NCBI GenBank assembly: GCA_016630955.3
Contig: CM050001.1
Location: forward strand, 744,001 to 808,000
Origin: Didymella arachidicola
Lineage: Eukaryota; Ascomycota; Dothideomycetes; Pleosporales; Didymellaceae
Direction: 5' to 3'
Length of the DNA: 64,000 nucleotides
Both the position numbers and the translations under genes were made by a program. Below are positions 33,330-44,883 of the stretch, piece after piece. Each line of letters opens with the position of its first letter. The first letter of the stretch is position 1. The notes under the pieces are model-generated. The model was given only the letters and a program-made list of their open reading frames with translations, was not told where the DNA came from and did not search any database.

Positions 33330-36260
33330 TTTCCGTCCTGTTGACATTGCCGACTTAAGCAATGTGTCACCATTCTTTTCGTCATCTCGCATTGGATATG
33401 CTTTGAGCTTGCCGGACTTTTTTCAGGCACGGCCATTATGTTAGCCTTTCGAATCCTTTCCTTACTATCACATCATTATTCGACGGTATATGCATCATCG
33501 ACTGTCAGGCCGGGCTATCCCTTTCCTCTCAACTGTACGTAATACCCTGGATACCAAAACGGAGCATTATACTGGGCATGGGCATGGGGACATATACCGA
33601 GGCAAGGAGTATATGGCGTTCCCGCGGACACTACACGACGCGGTGATTAATTTATGGTTTCAAGTACCCAGTCTTAATCAACTCGGATTCAACGGATATC
33701 GAGCACGTCAAGATTGTGATGTTCAAAGTCAACACTGACTCTGACACTGACCACAACGTGACCCTGGATGGGCACTGACCGCGCAGAGTCCAACTTCATC
33801 ACATAACAACTAAGCTGAAGCAGACGCCAAAAGCATGACCGCGAAAATTGTCGACTAGATCGATCCGCCACCACTAGGAGACTTTCACTGGTGAAACATG
33901 CAGACGATGTGGCGCTACGATCTGTCCGTTCCGCATCTCACGAGTCACTCCCCATGGCTCGTATGGCTCGACCCGCCACCAGATCAGCACACTATTGGAA
34001 AGCGGTCCTGCTGAGCAGCCAACCAGCCATGGAGAGAAGTTTCACACTACGTCACGAATACAATGCCCTACTGTCAAACGATGATGTGCGTCGGTAACTT
34101 TACTAGCGCGTACTGCCACCACAAACTTTCCCTACACCGCAGCGGAAGGAGGATGTCTTGTGGATAGGAACATTTGCAAGCCAGTGCAATCCAGACCACA
34201 GGACCTTGTTCCTAATGACAGCGTTGGTTTCGAGTAGTAGGTGCTATTTGTTATTTTTGAAACACTTCTTGGCGCAAAGTCAAAGTTCTTGGTACGGACG
34301 CGTTTCATACAGGGTTTGGGCACGGAGGGCAATGTATGCGTAACTTGACGCTCAACGGGCGGCGGGTGTGTCATGCGCGGAATATTCCTGAACACACTTT
34401 GGCAGGCATTGGAGGGCGTGTTTTGGGACCGGCTGGGGGACGGCCGTTGTCAGGGTGCCGTAGCAGGGGCGTTGACAGCCTTGCAGTAAACGAAACAGAG
34501 ATGGTTGGGAGGGTGTGTTGGGCGTGTTGCAGGATTTCGGGTAGAGGCGGGGAGAATTGCTGCCTTTGGGTGGACTCCACTTTGTAGGACGGATTGGGGT
34601 GCGCATGAATGAGGCTTTGCTCTGTCCATCATCATGAGGGCTTCAGATGTGTTCTTTCGACAGACAACCTTGGGAGAGGGGTTGTTGAGCGCACACGTCA
34701 AATTTTCGATGTTGCGATAGACCCATGTATGATCGGCGCCGGGGTTGGCGCCCTCCCATCTCTCACATGCACGGATTGAAGTTCTGATCTTAATTAATTA
34801 GCTTCAGAGATGACTGTGGATCGCATCGAGCATCCTAGCCTACTTCCTGCACATCACATAACTAATTCTGTCGATCGACATTGTTTTGAGGACTGAAGAC
34901 CATGATTCCCGGTGTAAAGACTGAGGTGTGGTCCTGGCTGGACTTGCTGCGGGGACCGGCCCGCACTAGGTCAACCAGGTACCGTGTACCACCGTTGCAC
35001 ATCCACGAGCCAACCGGCGTCCGCTCACCGGACCCTCCATGCGGGCATTCCAGCGAGCTGCGCGGGCATTCAGTGTCGACATGGTGATGCGACGGCAGAG
35101 TGAGGCTGTGCAAGTGTTATTGCAAGTCCTGGAAGGGTATCACCTGAGTGCGCGGAAATCAGTAAGTGCGCTCGGAGTCAATAAGTGCCCTTGGAGTCAG
35201 TAAGTGCCCTTGGAGCCAGAAAGCGTCACGGAAGTCAGTGACGTGCCGCGGCAGCATAGACATGAAGCTGGAGCCCTTGCGACAACGAATTTGCGAACTT
35301 GAAGATGGCCGGCGGTAATGGCGCTGCGACGATGCTGGATCGGGGGAGATCTAGACGCTGTGTGTGAAAACCCGGTCCTGTAGGGTTGGTGACCTAGAGA
35401 ATCAGGCAAGCATGACAATATTCAGTGCCAGAAGCTGCGACTCGAATGCACCGCAAAGTGGTTCCAGGCAGTGCATTTTGCGCACGAGCGAGGAAGAACT
35501 TGAGCGCGATATGTGCGCTTGGTAGCGACGACAAGTTGGAAGCTGAGATGCCGATCATTCACCAAATTGTGATTGAACACCCACGGGCGCTTATGGTGTT
35601 GTCATGAGTCGCCAGATATCACCAGCCAGACCATCGCGACTTCGGGGTATCTGCACGAGACTGCGCTACAGTAGGCGAGGTGTAGACTGTAGCAGCCTAC
35701 GATCCTTCGTTATTGGCCCAACCTCCTCATTACAGCGACGGTATCCCCGCAGATCCGCGCTTTACGTAGACAGCTGCCAGAAGCTCATGGCTCTGGCGTG
35801 ATTCTGACGCCTTGCGACCGGTGCCTACAGACGTTGTCCCGCAATAGCATGCAGTACCGCGGTTCTGTGAAGAAAGGCGCCGTAGTATCCCATTGTTCAT
35901 CGTTCGTGTAGTCGAGATCTGGGCCCGTATGCATACCATCTCAACCGATAGTTCCTTGACAGGGTCTAGACGCCGTAGTCACGGCATTAGCAGATGACAG
36001 GATGGATTCTTATATCGTCGCCAGGAGTAACAGCACCTTCAACCGCCAGATGAAGTCATAAGTGCGTATAATGTAACAACCAAAATGTATTCGCAAGGTC
36101 CACTGCATCAAGTTGGTCTTGATGCATCTGGAAAAGACCTTTGGTTGACAGATTTGTATTAGCTGCGATGCAGATGCGTACGTACGAGGGTATCTTCCAA
36201 ACGCCAAAACAATGCTAGAGATGCCACGGATCCACCGGAACGCTACGAGATGCAGTTTGA
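33330..36260. other. Intergenic, no supported gene
   Basis: About 2.9 kb between the homeobox gene and the palmitoyltransferase stop. Only short frames occur. It holds one 19-bp tandem repeat, listed separately. Confidence 0.4.
35150..35243. repeat. Tandem repeat, 19-bp period, five copies
   Basis: Five consecutive units begin at 35150, 35168, 35187, 35206 and 35225. The clearest is GCCCTTGGAGTCAGTAAGT; the first is one base short and the outer units are the most diverged. No frame or known element explains it. Confidence 0.85.
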
Positions 36261-37471
36261 TTAATTCAGAAGAGCAAGCTTCACACCTGGATTCTGTCGC
36301 TCGTATTGCCTCGCCATGTCGTACACCAGCTCGCCCCACTCAAACTCTCCCCGATGAGTCTTTTGTGTGTAAGGACTGTGCTTGATTGGCGTGAACCAGT
36401 CGAAGGCGTTGTTGCCCATCACATCCTTCCAACCCGTCATGAGGCTCGTATACCAAGGGTGTTCGTTCGGTTGAGTCTGCATGACCACGTAGGTGCGATC
36501 CTGGTTTCGATGAATGGTGGTAAGAACAGGCCAGTCGGCATGGCTCTGCGGTTTTTCTTGTGAGGAAGGCGTAGACGGAAGGCTCGACCTGTCTGAGGTA
36601 TTCGAAATCAGAAAGGCGATGTTCTGGACACCACCCCGCTGGATACCCTCAACCGAGGTGTAATTGATGCAAAGATTCCAGCCAGTCATACAGCTCATCG
36701 TGAAAGTGAAGATGCAGAACAGTACACCAACAACGAGCACCCCTATCCAGGTGCCAGGGCATGCTCCAGTCTGTCCATAATTAGACCAATTCTGTATTCG
36801 TTGAACTGTGGGGCGCCATAGCTTACCTTTGAGATCCGTTCACCCAAGAAGATAGCAGTGACGATCCAGACGCAGAATGTGTACAATGCGCCAAAGAAAA
36901 CGAACTGCATGAAGAACTTGTGGGTGGTCTCGGCTATGATGCCCCCTGCCCACGGACAGTAGTGGTCCATCTTACGCACGCAACGACCTAGCTCTTTGCA
37001 ATGGTGTGTTCTGTCCGGCTTCCAATTGTGGCACTTGTCACACCACAGTGGCATTCCCTCGTAGTCGCAGATGTACGCATCATACTGACCCAACCACCTT
37101 GTTGTAATTTCCTTCTTCTCCACCGACGTGTCGCCTAGGGGGACTAGGTCTGGCTTCGACCAAATGACTTGTAGGAGTCGCAGCCACGGCAAGAGTAACA
37201 GGAGGAGCAAAACGGCGTAGACGACTATAAGGGCGATGCCCGTGGCGCGGCGTGGCTGAATGTTGAAGTCCTGGCGGAACTCGGCGGGAGGGTCGATCAG
37301 GTACTGTATGCATATTTGATATACGATGACCCAGGTAACATATCCTATTGCGCCCAACTCGAGTAGCGGCATGATGACGCTGGTAGATTGCCCGAGGCGC
37401 TGCTCGAGCGCGGATTGATCGCGCACATCTGCCTTCGCTGCACCCGCTGCAGGAGCGACTGGAAGCGTCAT
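36261..37471 (-). CDS. DHHC-family palmitoyltransferase with DHYC active site, Pfa5-like
   Basis: Exons are 37471-36827 and 36770-36261, giving 384 residues. The enzyme class moves palmitate from CoA to cysteines of membrane-associated proteins. The Cys-rich domain is visible: LWCDKCHNWKPDRTHHCK, then GRCVRKMDHYCPWAGG, with the catalytic cysteine at about 172. The active-site motif is DHYC, not DHHC; this variant is normal in yeast Akr1/Akr2 and, as I recall, in filamentous-fungal Pfa5, so activity is likely kept. Four membrane segments are seen, two before and two after the Cys-rich domain. There are no ankyrin repeats, which excludes Akr1. The C-terminal 130 residues are cytoplasmic. The protein probably resides in the plasma membrane or Golgi. 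Confidence 0.88.
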
Positions 37472-40002
37472 CTCGAGGCAAAGGTCGTGAGCCTCACGAT
37501 GAGGTGCGGAAACGTGGTAGACGGCGGTGAGACATGATCACCCTGTGGGATCGGGGAAGCGTAGTGGGAAAGGACTTGGCGCCTGCGCCCCAGCCTGCTC
37601 CTGCCGCGTCCAATCTCGCGAAGACGTCATAGCTTCGTTCATCCTGAAGTCACACCTCGGCAACCTTCACGTACCAACAACGACGATATTTCTCAATACT
37701 CGAAGGCAATTTTAACAACAATATTGGAGTTGTCTGTATGTAATATCAGAAGAATTCTGAGTGCAAGAAGTTCGACGACCTGATCTGGAGCTAGTCGCGC
37801 GCAGCTGTCCCGCAACATTCAGTCAACCCTCAGCCTTATGTGACTCTTTCGCGTCACTCCCTTTGGTGCTTTTCGCTCGAACATAACTTCTGATCTTGAA
37901 TTTGCGCTCGACATTACCCATTCTGTGGATCTTCTCAATGCGGCAAAGTCATACTTTGAATGACCTTTTTGACACTCGAAGAAGTCAATGAGTCCGCTGC
38001 TAATGTCGCCTGGTGCTTAACAGGAACGGCGAAGACGTACGTATGACTTCTTATCGAACAAGACTGATTTTGTATTGGTATCTGGATATGGTCCTTCATA
38101 ACTAAATGTGTATTGATCCCTCAGCCTTACCGGGCTGGCCTTTTTCACTGTTTCCCGCGAGGGACTACTCATCCTCAGCGAAGCATTGAAATGGCGACAC
38201 AGAGCCTTTGCGATATTGTTTAGCATCTGCAGCCCAACAAGCAATCTCAGCAGCCTGTGTGCTCTTAAAAATTGTTAAACCAGATACTCAGATTTCTGCC
38301 GAATGTCCTTCAGCCTTGTGACTTGCTGTACCTTGTTGGGATGTAACAAGGCTGTATTGAAACAGGGTCTAGACTATATTTACGTACAACTGAGCGAATC
38401 AGGAGCGACCATCCATTATTCATGCGTTGGTGAGAGGCTACTCTAGATTCTAAGCAGTAAAGCACGACTTGACGAGCTGCAGCTATGGGCAAAAGCTTTC
38501 CCAAGTGGTTCACCGCAATTGCTGCAGATAATGTATAGAAGTAATACACCCCCGAACAGGTACCTAGGTGAAAAAGTGCTCTTTCGCTGCCATTTACACT
38601 TCATGAATTGGATGGTGAGGATTGATGAAGAGGGATTCAACTTGCACCCTCTACGGAACACAAGTATACTACTCGCAGAGGTCGAGGTGCTGGAAACATC
38701 GATCGCTCAGCCTCCCCGCACACTTTGCTAATTTTCGTTGAATATATCTGCGCATCACTGCTATCCCAACTCTCAGCGTCAAGCCCGCAGAACGGGACCT
38801 TGCCCAAAGCACAGCCTCCATCGACGGGACATACGGGTCGTCTGCAAACCTTTCTCGAGTGAAGTCGACACAGATGAGGCGTTCCATGACAGCGAAGCTG
38901 ACGGCTTGCGATAGATGCCAAGTGAACACCATGGCTTAAGTCAGAGTCGAAGGCCTGGCCTGCGACCTGAGCTTATTCAGCGAGGTAGTAGTTCGATGGC
39001 TATATTTGAACATTTGATGTGCACGGACGACGGGACGGTGTTTCGAGTCTGGTGTAATTATTAGCCCCCACTGCTTCAAATCGCCGGCGGCCAGTGCAAC
39101 TAGATCCGCGTTCCTTCTTCCGACCAGATTGCCACGATAAATCGAGACGACCATGCTCCACCAGCCCCAAACATTACAGTCTTACAACACAATCTCAGGT
39201 GTCGGCTCGAGACATGGTCGTCTCTCGCGTGTATGTGCGCATAGCGCATGTCCATGGAACAGCTTCTCCAATTGCGAGGAGACTTGGAAAAAAGGCTGGA
39301 AAACTAATTAATCGGAGAATGCTAAGTTTAAAACAGCTGGCCAATGGCCGCCCTCCGGATACCACATGGCAGCTCGACGCAGCATCGTAACTGCAACACT
39401 TCCGCTCACGTCAAGAAATTGAAGGCAACAGGGCAATGAGAGAGGTTCAAATGGACTTGCAGAATCTTCGATCAAGGGAGCTCGGGGACAAGAACACATC
39501 TCAACTACCACCGAAATGGCTGCCAGCCTACTTTTACGTTTGTCGAGATGTGCGAAAAACACTATAGCATTAGTGCCTTGCTCGACTGCTCGCTCAGCAC
39601 CTAGTCGCAAGCAACATGACTAAGATTTGACCCTTGTCTATCTCAACAAGCTATGGGTGGCCCCAATTCAGCAGCGATCACGTCGCTGCGCCTATGATGC
39701 CTCACACCATGGGTCTGGCACGATCTCTGTCGACGTCTCAGTCCTGATCGCCCTGTGAGGCCCCATTCCGCTTGTTCCAGGGCTCTCCGAATCTCATCCA
39801 GGAGACCATTTGGAACTTCATCATGTCTCTGTCGCTGGTCACGTCTCAATGACCCACGACCAATTCCAGTGTGGCTGTAAGTACAGACCCTCCATATAAC
39901 ACTTTATAAACGTCGCTACATCCATGATCACTTCCTGCACATCCACATTCTACACATCAACTATTCACTTGCTCATCACTCCTATCAATACATTTGAAAC
40001 GA
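37472..40002. other. Intergenic; possible decayed zinc-motif copy near 38.5 kb
   Basis: 2.5 kb with no convincing gene. On the minus strand at about 38526-38470 a short frame reads CSNCGEPLGK..CSSSS, which has the C-X2-C-X11-C spacing of the zinc proteins downstream, but it lacks the later cysteines in frame. Confidence 0.4.
39902..39911 (+). promoter_or_regulatory. TATA-like element CTTTATAAAC
   Basis: It lies 101 bp before the ATG of the first small zinc-protein gene. The identical ten bases occur 75 bp before the ATG of the second. Confidence 0.4.
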
Positions 40003-40371
40003 ATGTCCCTTAACACCCTACAAGTAAACATGTCCGTATTTTCTCGGCTGATCCTTGACACTGAGGTGGGCGCGTGTAGAACGAAGCCTGAAGACTGCAG
40101 CGGCTTGCACGCACACGAGGACTCGCCCGCTACGCAAATCGCTCGTGCAGTCTGCATGGGTATTACTCCCGGTGGACCTATTATCCTGGACAACAGCAAT
40201 CTCATTACGGACACCAACGCGGGCCACAGAAATGGTAGCGGTTCGTATGACAGAGGCGAGTATAGTTGGTACTGCCATGAGTGTGGCAACGGCCCAATGG
40301 CGGGCTGGAACTCCTTTTGCAGCTCCTGCAGCCATGCTCCGTGCGGATCTTGTACTGTCGAGAAGCACTAA
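40003..40371 (+). CDS. Small six-cysteine zinc-binding protein, copy 1
   Basis: An intronless frame of 122 residues from the ATG at 40003 (a second ATG is at 40030). I do not recognise a named family. The N-terminal 80 residues are low-complexity and polar. The C-terminus holds SWYCHECGNGP followed by six cysteines with the spacing C91-X2-C94-X11-C106-X2-C109-X4-C114-X2-C117 and a histidine between C109 and C114, a pattern that should bind one or two zinc ions. The closest sequence in the window is the N-terminal domain of the third gene (44449). There is no signal peptide, so the protein should stay inside the cell. Such ribbons bind RNA, DNA or ubiquitin in other families; none can be chosen here. 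Confidence 0.7.
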   Translation: MSLNTLQVNMSVFSRLILDTEVGACRTKPEDCSGLHAHEDSPATQIARAVCMGITPGGPIILDNSNLITDTNAGHRNGSGSYDRGEYSWYCHECGNGPMAGWNSFCSSCSHAPCGSCTVEKH

Positions 40372-42056
40372 TAGTTCATCTCCGAACGGCATCAACAGTT
40401 GTCACTGGGTCAGTAGAGCCGACATTTTGGTCTTTCCTGATCTATTCTTTTTACGACCTCATCTCCACTATTCGGTCTTGTACAACATCACCCCGGACAT
40501 CTCTACATGGACTGCGTCCATATCTTGGCTTAACCGGTTTCCTGAGGCTTTCAGGCTTTCAAGGATTCGCTTCTATCAGCTCGGTATCACTGGTTTTGCT
40601 CCATTTGGTCGGTGTTTCTTTGTTTTCTATGTCTTTACTCTCTCGTCTGTCTTGTCTAGTCTTGTTGATTTGTCCTTTCTGCGTCTTCGCAATTTAGCAT
40701 TTTTCGGTCATTTGTTCCAAAGACTTGCTTCAATTTGAGTTCATTCATTGGTTTGGAACGATCGTTAGTTTTCAGTACTCATAGTTGTTTCCACTGCTTT
40801 TAAGTCCTCATGTCCCCACTACATCTTCGACTGGATCCATAAACTCGAACGGGCCCAGGTAAAGACATGTGTGAGATACTCTAACTGGTCAGAAAAAATA
40901 ACCTTTCGCAGCCTCCATCCGGTCTGGCTGTGTCTGGCAGGTATGCGGACCATCATCTTTCGACCGCTTGTGTTTGATCAGAATACCTTTGCTGCCTCTG
41001 CTGACCGGTCATACCAGCAATCCTTCCGAGAGCAACATGAGCATGCGCTTGACGAAGAATTCCTTGGCAGAGAAGCAATGCGTACTCTTCATTAGAAGAG
41101 CTCGGAGTTAATCCCGGATTTTCGAGAAATCCAGGGAAAGACAGGGCGTATACGTGCAGCGTCCACTGTGCGTTTAGCTGGCTTGTAGTGCTTCATACAA
41201 ACCACTTTGAATTACGGTAGAGGCGCCTGATAGCTGTCGAGGAACAGGTAAAGCATTCTGCAGGTCTGGTGGGCACACTTTTTACGAGTCTGTACTGGGT
41301 CCCTAGAAGTCTTTCTAGCTATCGTTCACTACTCGAATATGCCTTGTGGTTGGGATCTGGTAAAATTAGGCAAAGAAGGCAGGCAAGATCACATGATCAA
41401 ACTTTCACATGGCCGGGGCCGCTTCATTTGCCTAAGGCAGGACGAGCCGGTCTGCTCAGTAGAGCATACTGGTGAACCACCGCCATCGATACTCTGCGAC
41501 TGAATGAGTGGATAATGCCTACTCGGAGGCTGTGTTGATTCCAGTGGATCCGAGAACCGGAGAGAAGGATACACCATCCCACACGTGACAAGACTGGCTT
41601 TGCAAAATGGGCATTCACCCTTGTACTCTGACCCTTCGATTTCAATGTCAAAGGCCACGATGACCGATTACGCATCACCTCAGGCTGGCCCTGTCCTTCT
41701 TCGTAGAAGCTGTAGTCTACGAAGTCCATGGACTGCCTGCGATTCCGGCTACCAAAGCAGGTCCTCCTGCACTTCATGCCAATAGACCCATCCTTAGTCC
41801 ATGGCTGCCTTCTGAGCTGAATATTCGCACTGACCGATTCTTTCGCCCTGGCAAGAATAGTGCGGCATCAGGCACGAAGATGACAAGTATTCACACACCG
41901 ACAGACGGGTCCTTCATTCTGAAGACGATTATAACTTCCACGATTTCTCTAGTGACTACTCCTCATATTACCACATCTCTTCTTTATAAACATCAAAAAC
42001 ATCATAACACTCAAATTATCTTCAACTCTACCAAAGCTTCTACACGAACATCAACA
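40372..42056. other. Intergenic between zinc-protein copies 1 and 2
   Basis: 1.7 kb. A 3' region rich in TTTC/TCTT follows copy 1. A minus-strand frame at 41389-41658 contains CPFCKASLVTCG, but it has no other support as a gene. Confidence 0.4.
41982..41991 (+). promoter_or_regulatory. TATA-like element CTTTATAAAC
   Basis: The same ten bases as at 39902-39911, 75 bp before the ATG of copy 2. An ATAACACTCA at 42004-42013 also recurs at 44390-44399, before copy 3. Confidence 0.4.
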
Positions 42057-42392
42057 ATGCCTATACTCTCAACTCTGCAGCCAATGTCCTGCGAGACAAA
42101 ACCATACCGCAGCTTCAAAGTCGAAGACGACCCAGCACATACTCAAATGGGCAATCAGACATTCGAACATCCGCTCGCTGATTCATTCCTCGCCGGAGCC
42201 TGCGCTTCTCCGGGTCAGCCGTGTACCACTGAACTTGGCGACGATCGCCACCATGGAACGGCACCCTCTGATGGCGAGGTCTATTGGTACTGCTGCCAGT
42301 GCGGAGATGGCGGTGTCCCCGCGTGGCAGGGCGCTTGCCCAAGCTGTTGCCGACACGCACGCTGCAGTTATTGCCAGGTGCAAGAAGTTTAA
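42057..42392 (+). CDS. Small six-cysteine zinc-binding protein, copy 2
   Basis: An intronless frame of 111 residues from the ATG at 42057. The frame is open upstream to an ATG at 41880, but that stretch is A/C-rich leader-like sequence, so the downstream ATG is preferred. The zinc domain is C-terminal: VYWYCCQCGDGG, then C79-X2-C82-X11-C94-X2-C97-X5-C103-X2-C106 with His100. The last spacing (X5), the RCSYCQV ending and the preceding PSDGE match the C-terminal domain of the third gene (PTDGE, RCSYCSV) better than copy 1 does. No signal peptide or membrane segment is seen. The function is unknown. Confidence 0.7.
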   Translation: MPILSTLQPMSCETKPYRSFKVEDDPAHTQMGNQTFEHPLADSFLAGACASPGQPCTTELGDDRHHGTAPSDGEVYWYCCQCGDGGVPAWQGACPSCCRHARCSYCQVQEV

Positions 42393-44448
42393 ACATGTCT
42401 TTGCCAGCACCTCCCTACCGGGTACAGGACCGAAACTTTCACCTGATATTGTACACAAGCCATGACAGCCCGTTACTCTTCAACAGCTTGGAGAGATTCC
42501 AAAGCTACTGTCGCGTTGGTAATCTTTGATAATAGCCGTACCTGTATGGCTCTTGGCGGACTCTTTACTTTGTCACTTCCCGTTAACCGTCACCCTGTGT
42601 CGCACACGTACATCTCTTTGATCTCTTCGCCCGCATCTTGGTTGTATCCTTGCTGACTTGGAGCACTTACTCGTCGTTTAGCGGCATACTGGCGCAGGTG
42701 GTTGTAGTCAGATACCCATCGTTTTGCAATACACAACCGTTGAACCCGAACCGCAGATATTGCCTTGTTTGTTTCTTGTTCGCTCAAAGCCGTCTAGTGG
42801 TTTAGCCACTTGTTCATGTGTGATGTCGAAGGAAGCAATCCCGGAGAATACTTCAGCCGCCGTACTTTACCCTTGAGCGTTGAGACTGCCTGCAGATCCT
42901 TCTCAGAGATCACGACCACATTGAATACAATTTATTCCTCGCATCTGTCATCGTCAACAAGTTTCTCTCAGTCATGGCGCGTGCAATTGTAGACAAGAAT
43001 TGCGGCATCTTTTGGCTACCAGCTACCTAGATCACAGTTGGATGATGCACAGAATGACTAGATTGGGATTCGACAAGCGAGATGCAGGAACGCTTTCTGG
43101 GGTCTCTTTGAGACTGTGGTGGTGTGGTGGGTGCACTGATGAGAGGTGCGGCATGGGCGGCGTATGACGAGACAGCGGAGGTTGGGGGTCAGCGAGACCC
43201 CAAAAATCGTAGACCCCTGCATGGTGGGGAGTAACATAACCCAAGGCAGTAGTATTCTGGAAGTTTGGTTCGGCGATTTGAATCATTGCGGCTGTGTCGC
43301 TCGAAGTGTGAACACTTGGAGGACTACCGCCAAGCTATCTGCCTAGATTGTAAGGCTGACCGGCCGTCTTCTCTCAAGCGCAGCTATGAGATCATGGTGA
43401 ATGAACCTAAAGCTAATTGGAGAACAGGAAGTTCTGATAATCGGACTGATGAAGTGACAGGGACCGACACCGGTTGTGCCCTTATGAGGCTTACGGTGCC
43501 CTCCTTGGGACGCCTTACGACGCCGGTCACCCGTCAACGGTGGTGCTTAACCCAACGACGTCCTTCTGCCCTCGGCCCCACTTCGAACACTGTTAGCTTG
43601 ACACTTGCACATTTGCCTGCTTTTTAGGTCTTATTTTGCCCTTTCTACTAGCTGCAAAGTGTGGAACGAGTGCTAGGTGTCTTTTGTCGTGAGGAGCTCT
43701 TCAGCTGGGCTTGTGAAAGTACAGAAGGCTGATAGCGAACCCCTGAAGGCTCATTTGAGCCCATGCAAGTGCTCATGACCTACAGGCAGATCAATGCAGC
43801 CGGCGTAGTTCCTACTGTAAGGCTCAATGCATGGAAACATCTCCTTCTGCCAGAGCCTTTTCCAGCCAACTGCGCCACAAATGGCGTGAAGAGTTTCATC
43901 TGTCAATCTTGCGCTTTCAAATTCGCGTGTGATCTTCTGAAGTCAGGCCCTAAGTATGCCTCAGCGGCCGTCCTGACACGCGCGATTTCTTTTGAACAGG
44001 AGCAGAGCCACACCGCCTAGATCATGACTGTCCCAGGAGTCCTCATTCCTATACAGATCATCGTCATTAGCTCAGATCAGTTGCATACTTCCAGGTATCC
44101 GCCCATGCCTCCGACAGCTAAGCACAGGCGACAGTTCCAAGCCGTTGGTTCACAAGGTCGTCATGCATCCAAGTCGCGCAGGTATTGGGTGTCAAAGGGG
44201 CCTGGGCGTGCCCCAGGAGCCAGGGCAGAGAGTGGGAAGGGCAATTTGTGGCCATGCAGTATCGTGAAATGGCGGTGCCAATTCAGAGGCATCGCAAAGA
44301 GTCCTGCGGAGGACCTCAACTGACAGGCGCTGACGATATAACACGGCCAGCTCTTCTTCGAACAATGAAGCATTTGTTTTTGAATCAGTATAACACTCAG
44401 CAACCTACACCCTTTTCAACCATCCTTTTTGCAACAAAACACCTCATC
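42393..44448. other. Intergenic between zinc-protein copies 2 and 3
   Basis: 2.05 kb. A plus-strand frame near 43287-43360 reads LCRSKCEHLEDYRQAICLDC, a loose cysteine pattern that may be a relic. Nothing else is recognised. Confidence 0.35.
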
Positions 44449-44883
44449 ATGGCTACGCATTGGTATTGCCACGAGTGCGGGGACGGACCACTGATGCTCA
44501 CCCACACCGTTGCCTGTCCCAACTGTTATCACAACCAATGCTCAGGCTGTACCCTCGTAACCCTTCAACCTAAGCGTCGCAATCGCAGTTACGAAGCGGT
44601 CGCGAATAGCAGTCCTGATACGACTCAAGCGGCTGGTAATTCCACACCCAGCGTTCCAACGGCACCGACACCCTTGAGCACCTACTGCGTTGCTCGTGAG
44701 ACCATCATCTCGGCACACAGCTATGACAGCATGTCCAGTGAGCCGACAGATGGCGAGGAGATGCGCCGATGGACCTGCTGCAGATGTTACGGCGACAACA
44801 ACTACGACTACAACCCAAGCTGCACGGACTGTAACGACCATTCGAGGTGCAGCTATTGCAGCGTGTATGCCATCAAGTATTGA
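44449..44883 (+). CDS. Two-domain twelve-cysteine zinc-binding protein, copy 3
   Basis: An intronless frame of 144 residues. The ATG at 44449 (context CATC) starts two residues before the first tryptophan of the domain; a longer frame from 44185 is rejected because it lacks similarity and crosses the likely promoter. Domain 1 is C7-X2-C10-X12-C23-X2-C26-X4-C31-X2-C34 (WYCHECGDGP). A linker of about 70 residues is basic, then Ser/Thr/Pro-rich. Domain 2 is C110-X2-C113-X11-C125-X2-C128-X5-C134-X2-C137 (RWTCCRCYGD). Domain 1 resembles copy 1 and domain 2 resembles copy 2. Two zinc modules on a flexible linker suggest an adaptor or nucleic-acid-binding role, which is inference. Confidence 0.75.
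   Translation: MATHWYCHECGDGPLMLTHTVACPNCYHNQCSGCTLVTLQPKRRNRSYEAVANSSPDTTQAAGNSTPSVPTAPTPLSTYCVARETIISAHSYDSMSSEPTDGEEMRRWTCCRCYGDNNYDYNPSCTDCNDHSRCSYCSVYAIKY

Noticed and set aside
43265..43627. Frame with LCRSKCEHLEDYRQAICLDC as a fourth zinc-protein gene
   Set aside because: First spacing is C-X3-C and the domain lacks the aromatic start and the last cysteine pair; at most a relic.
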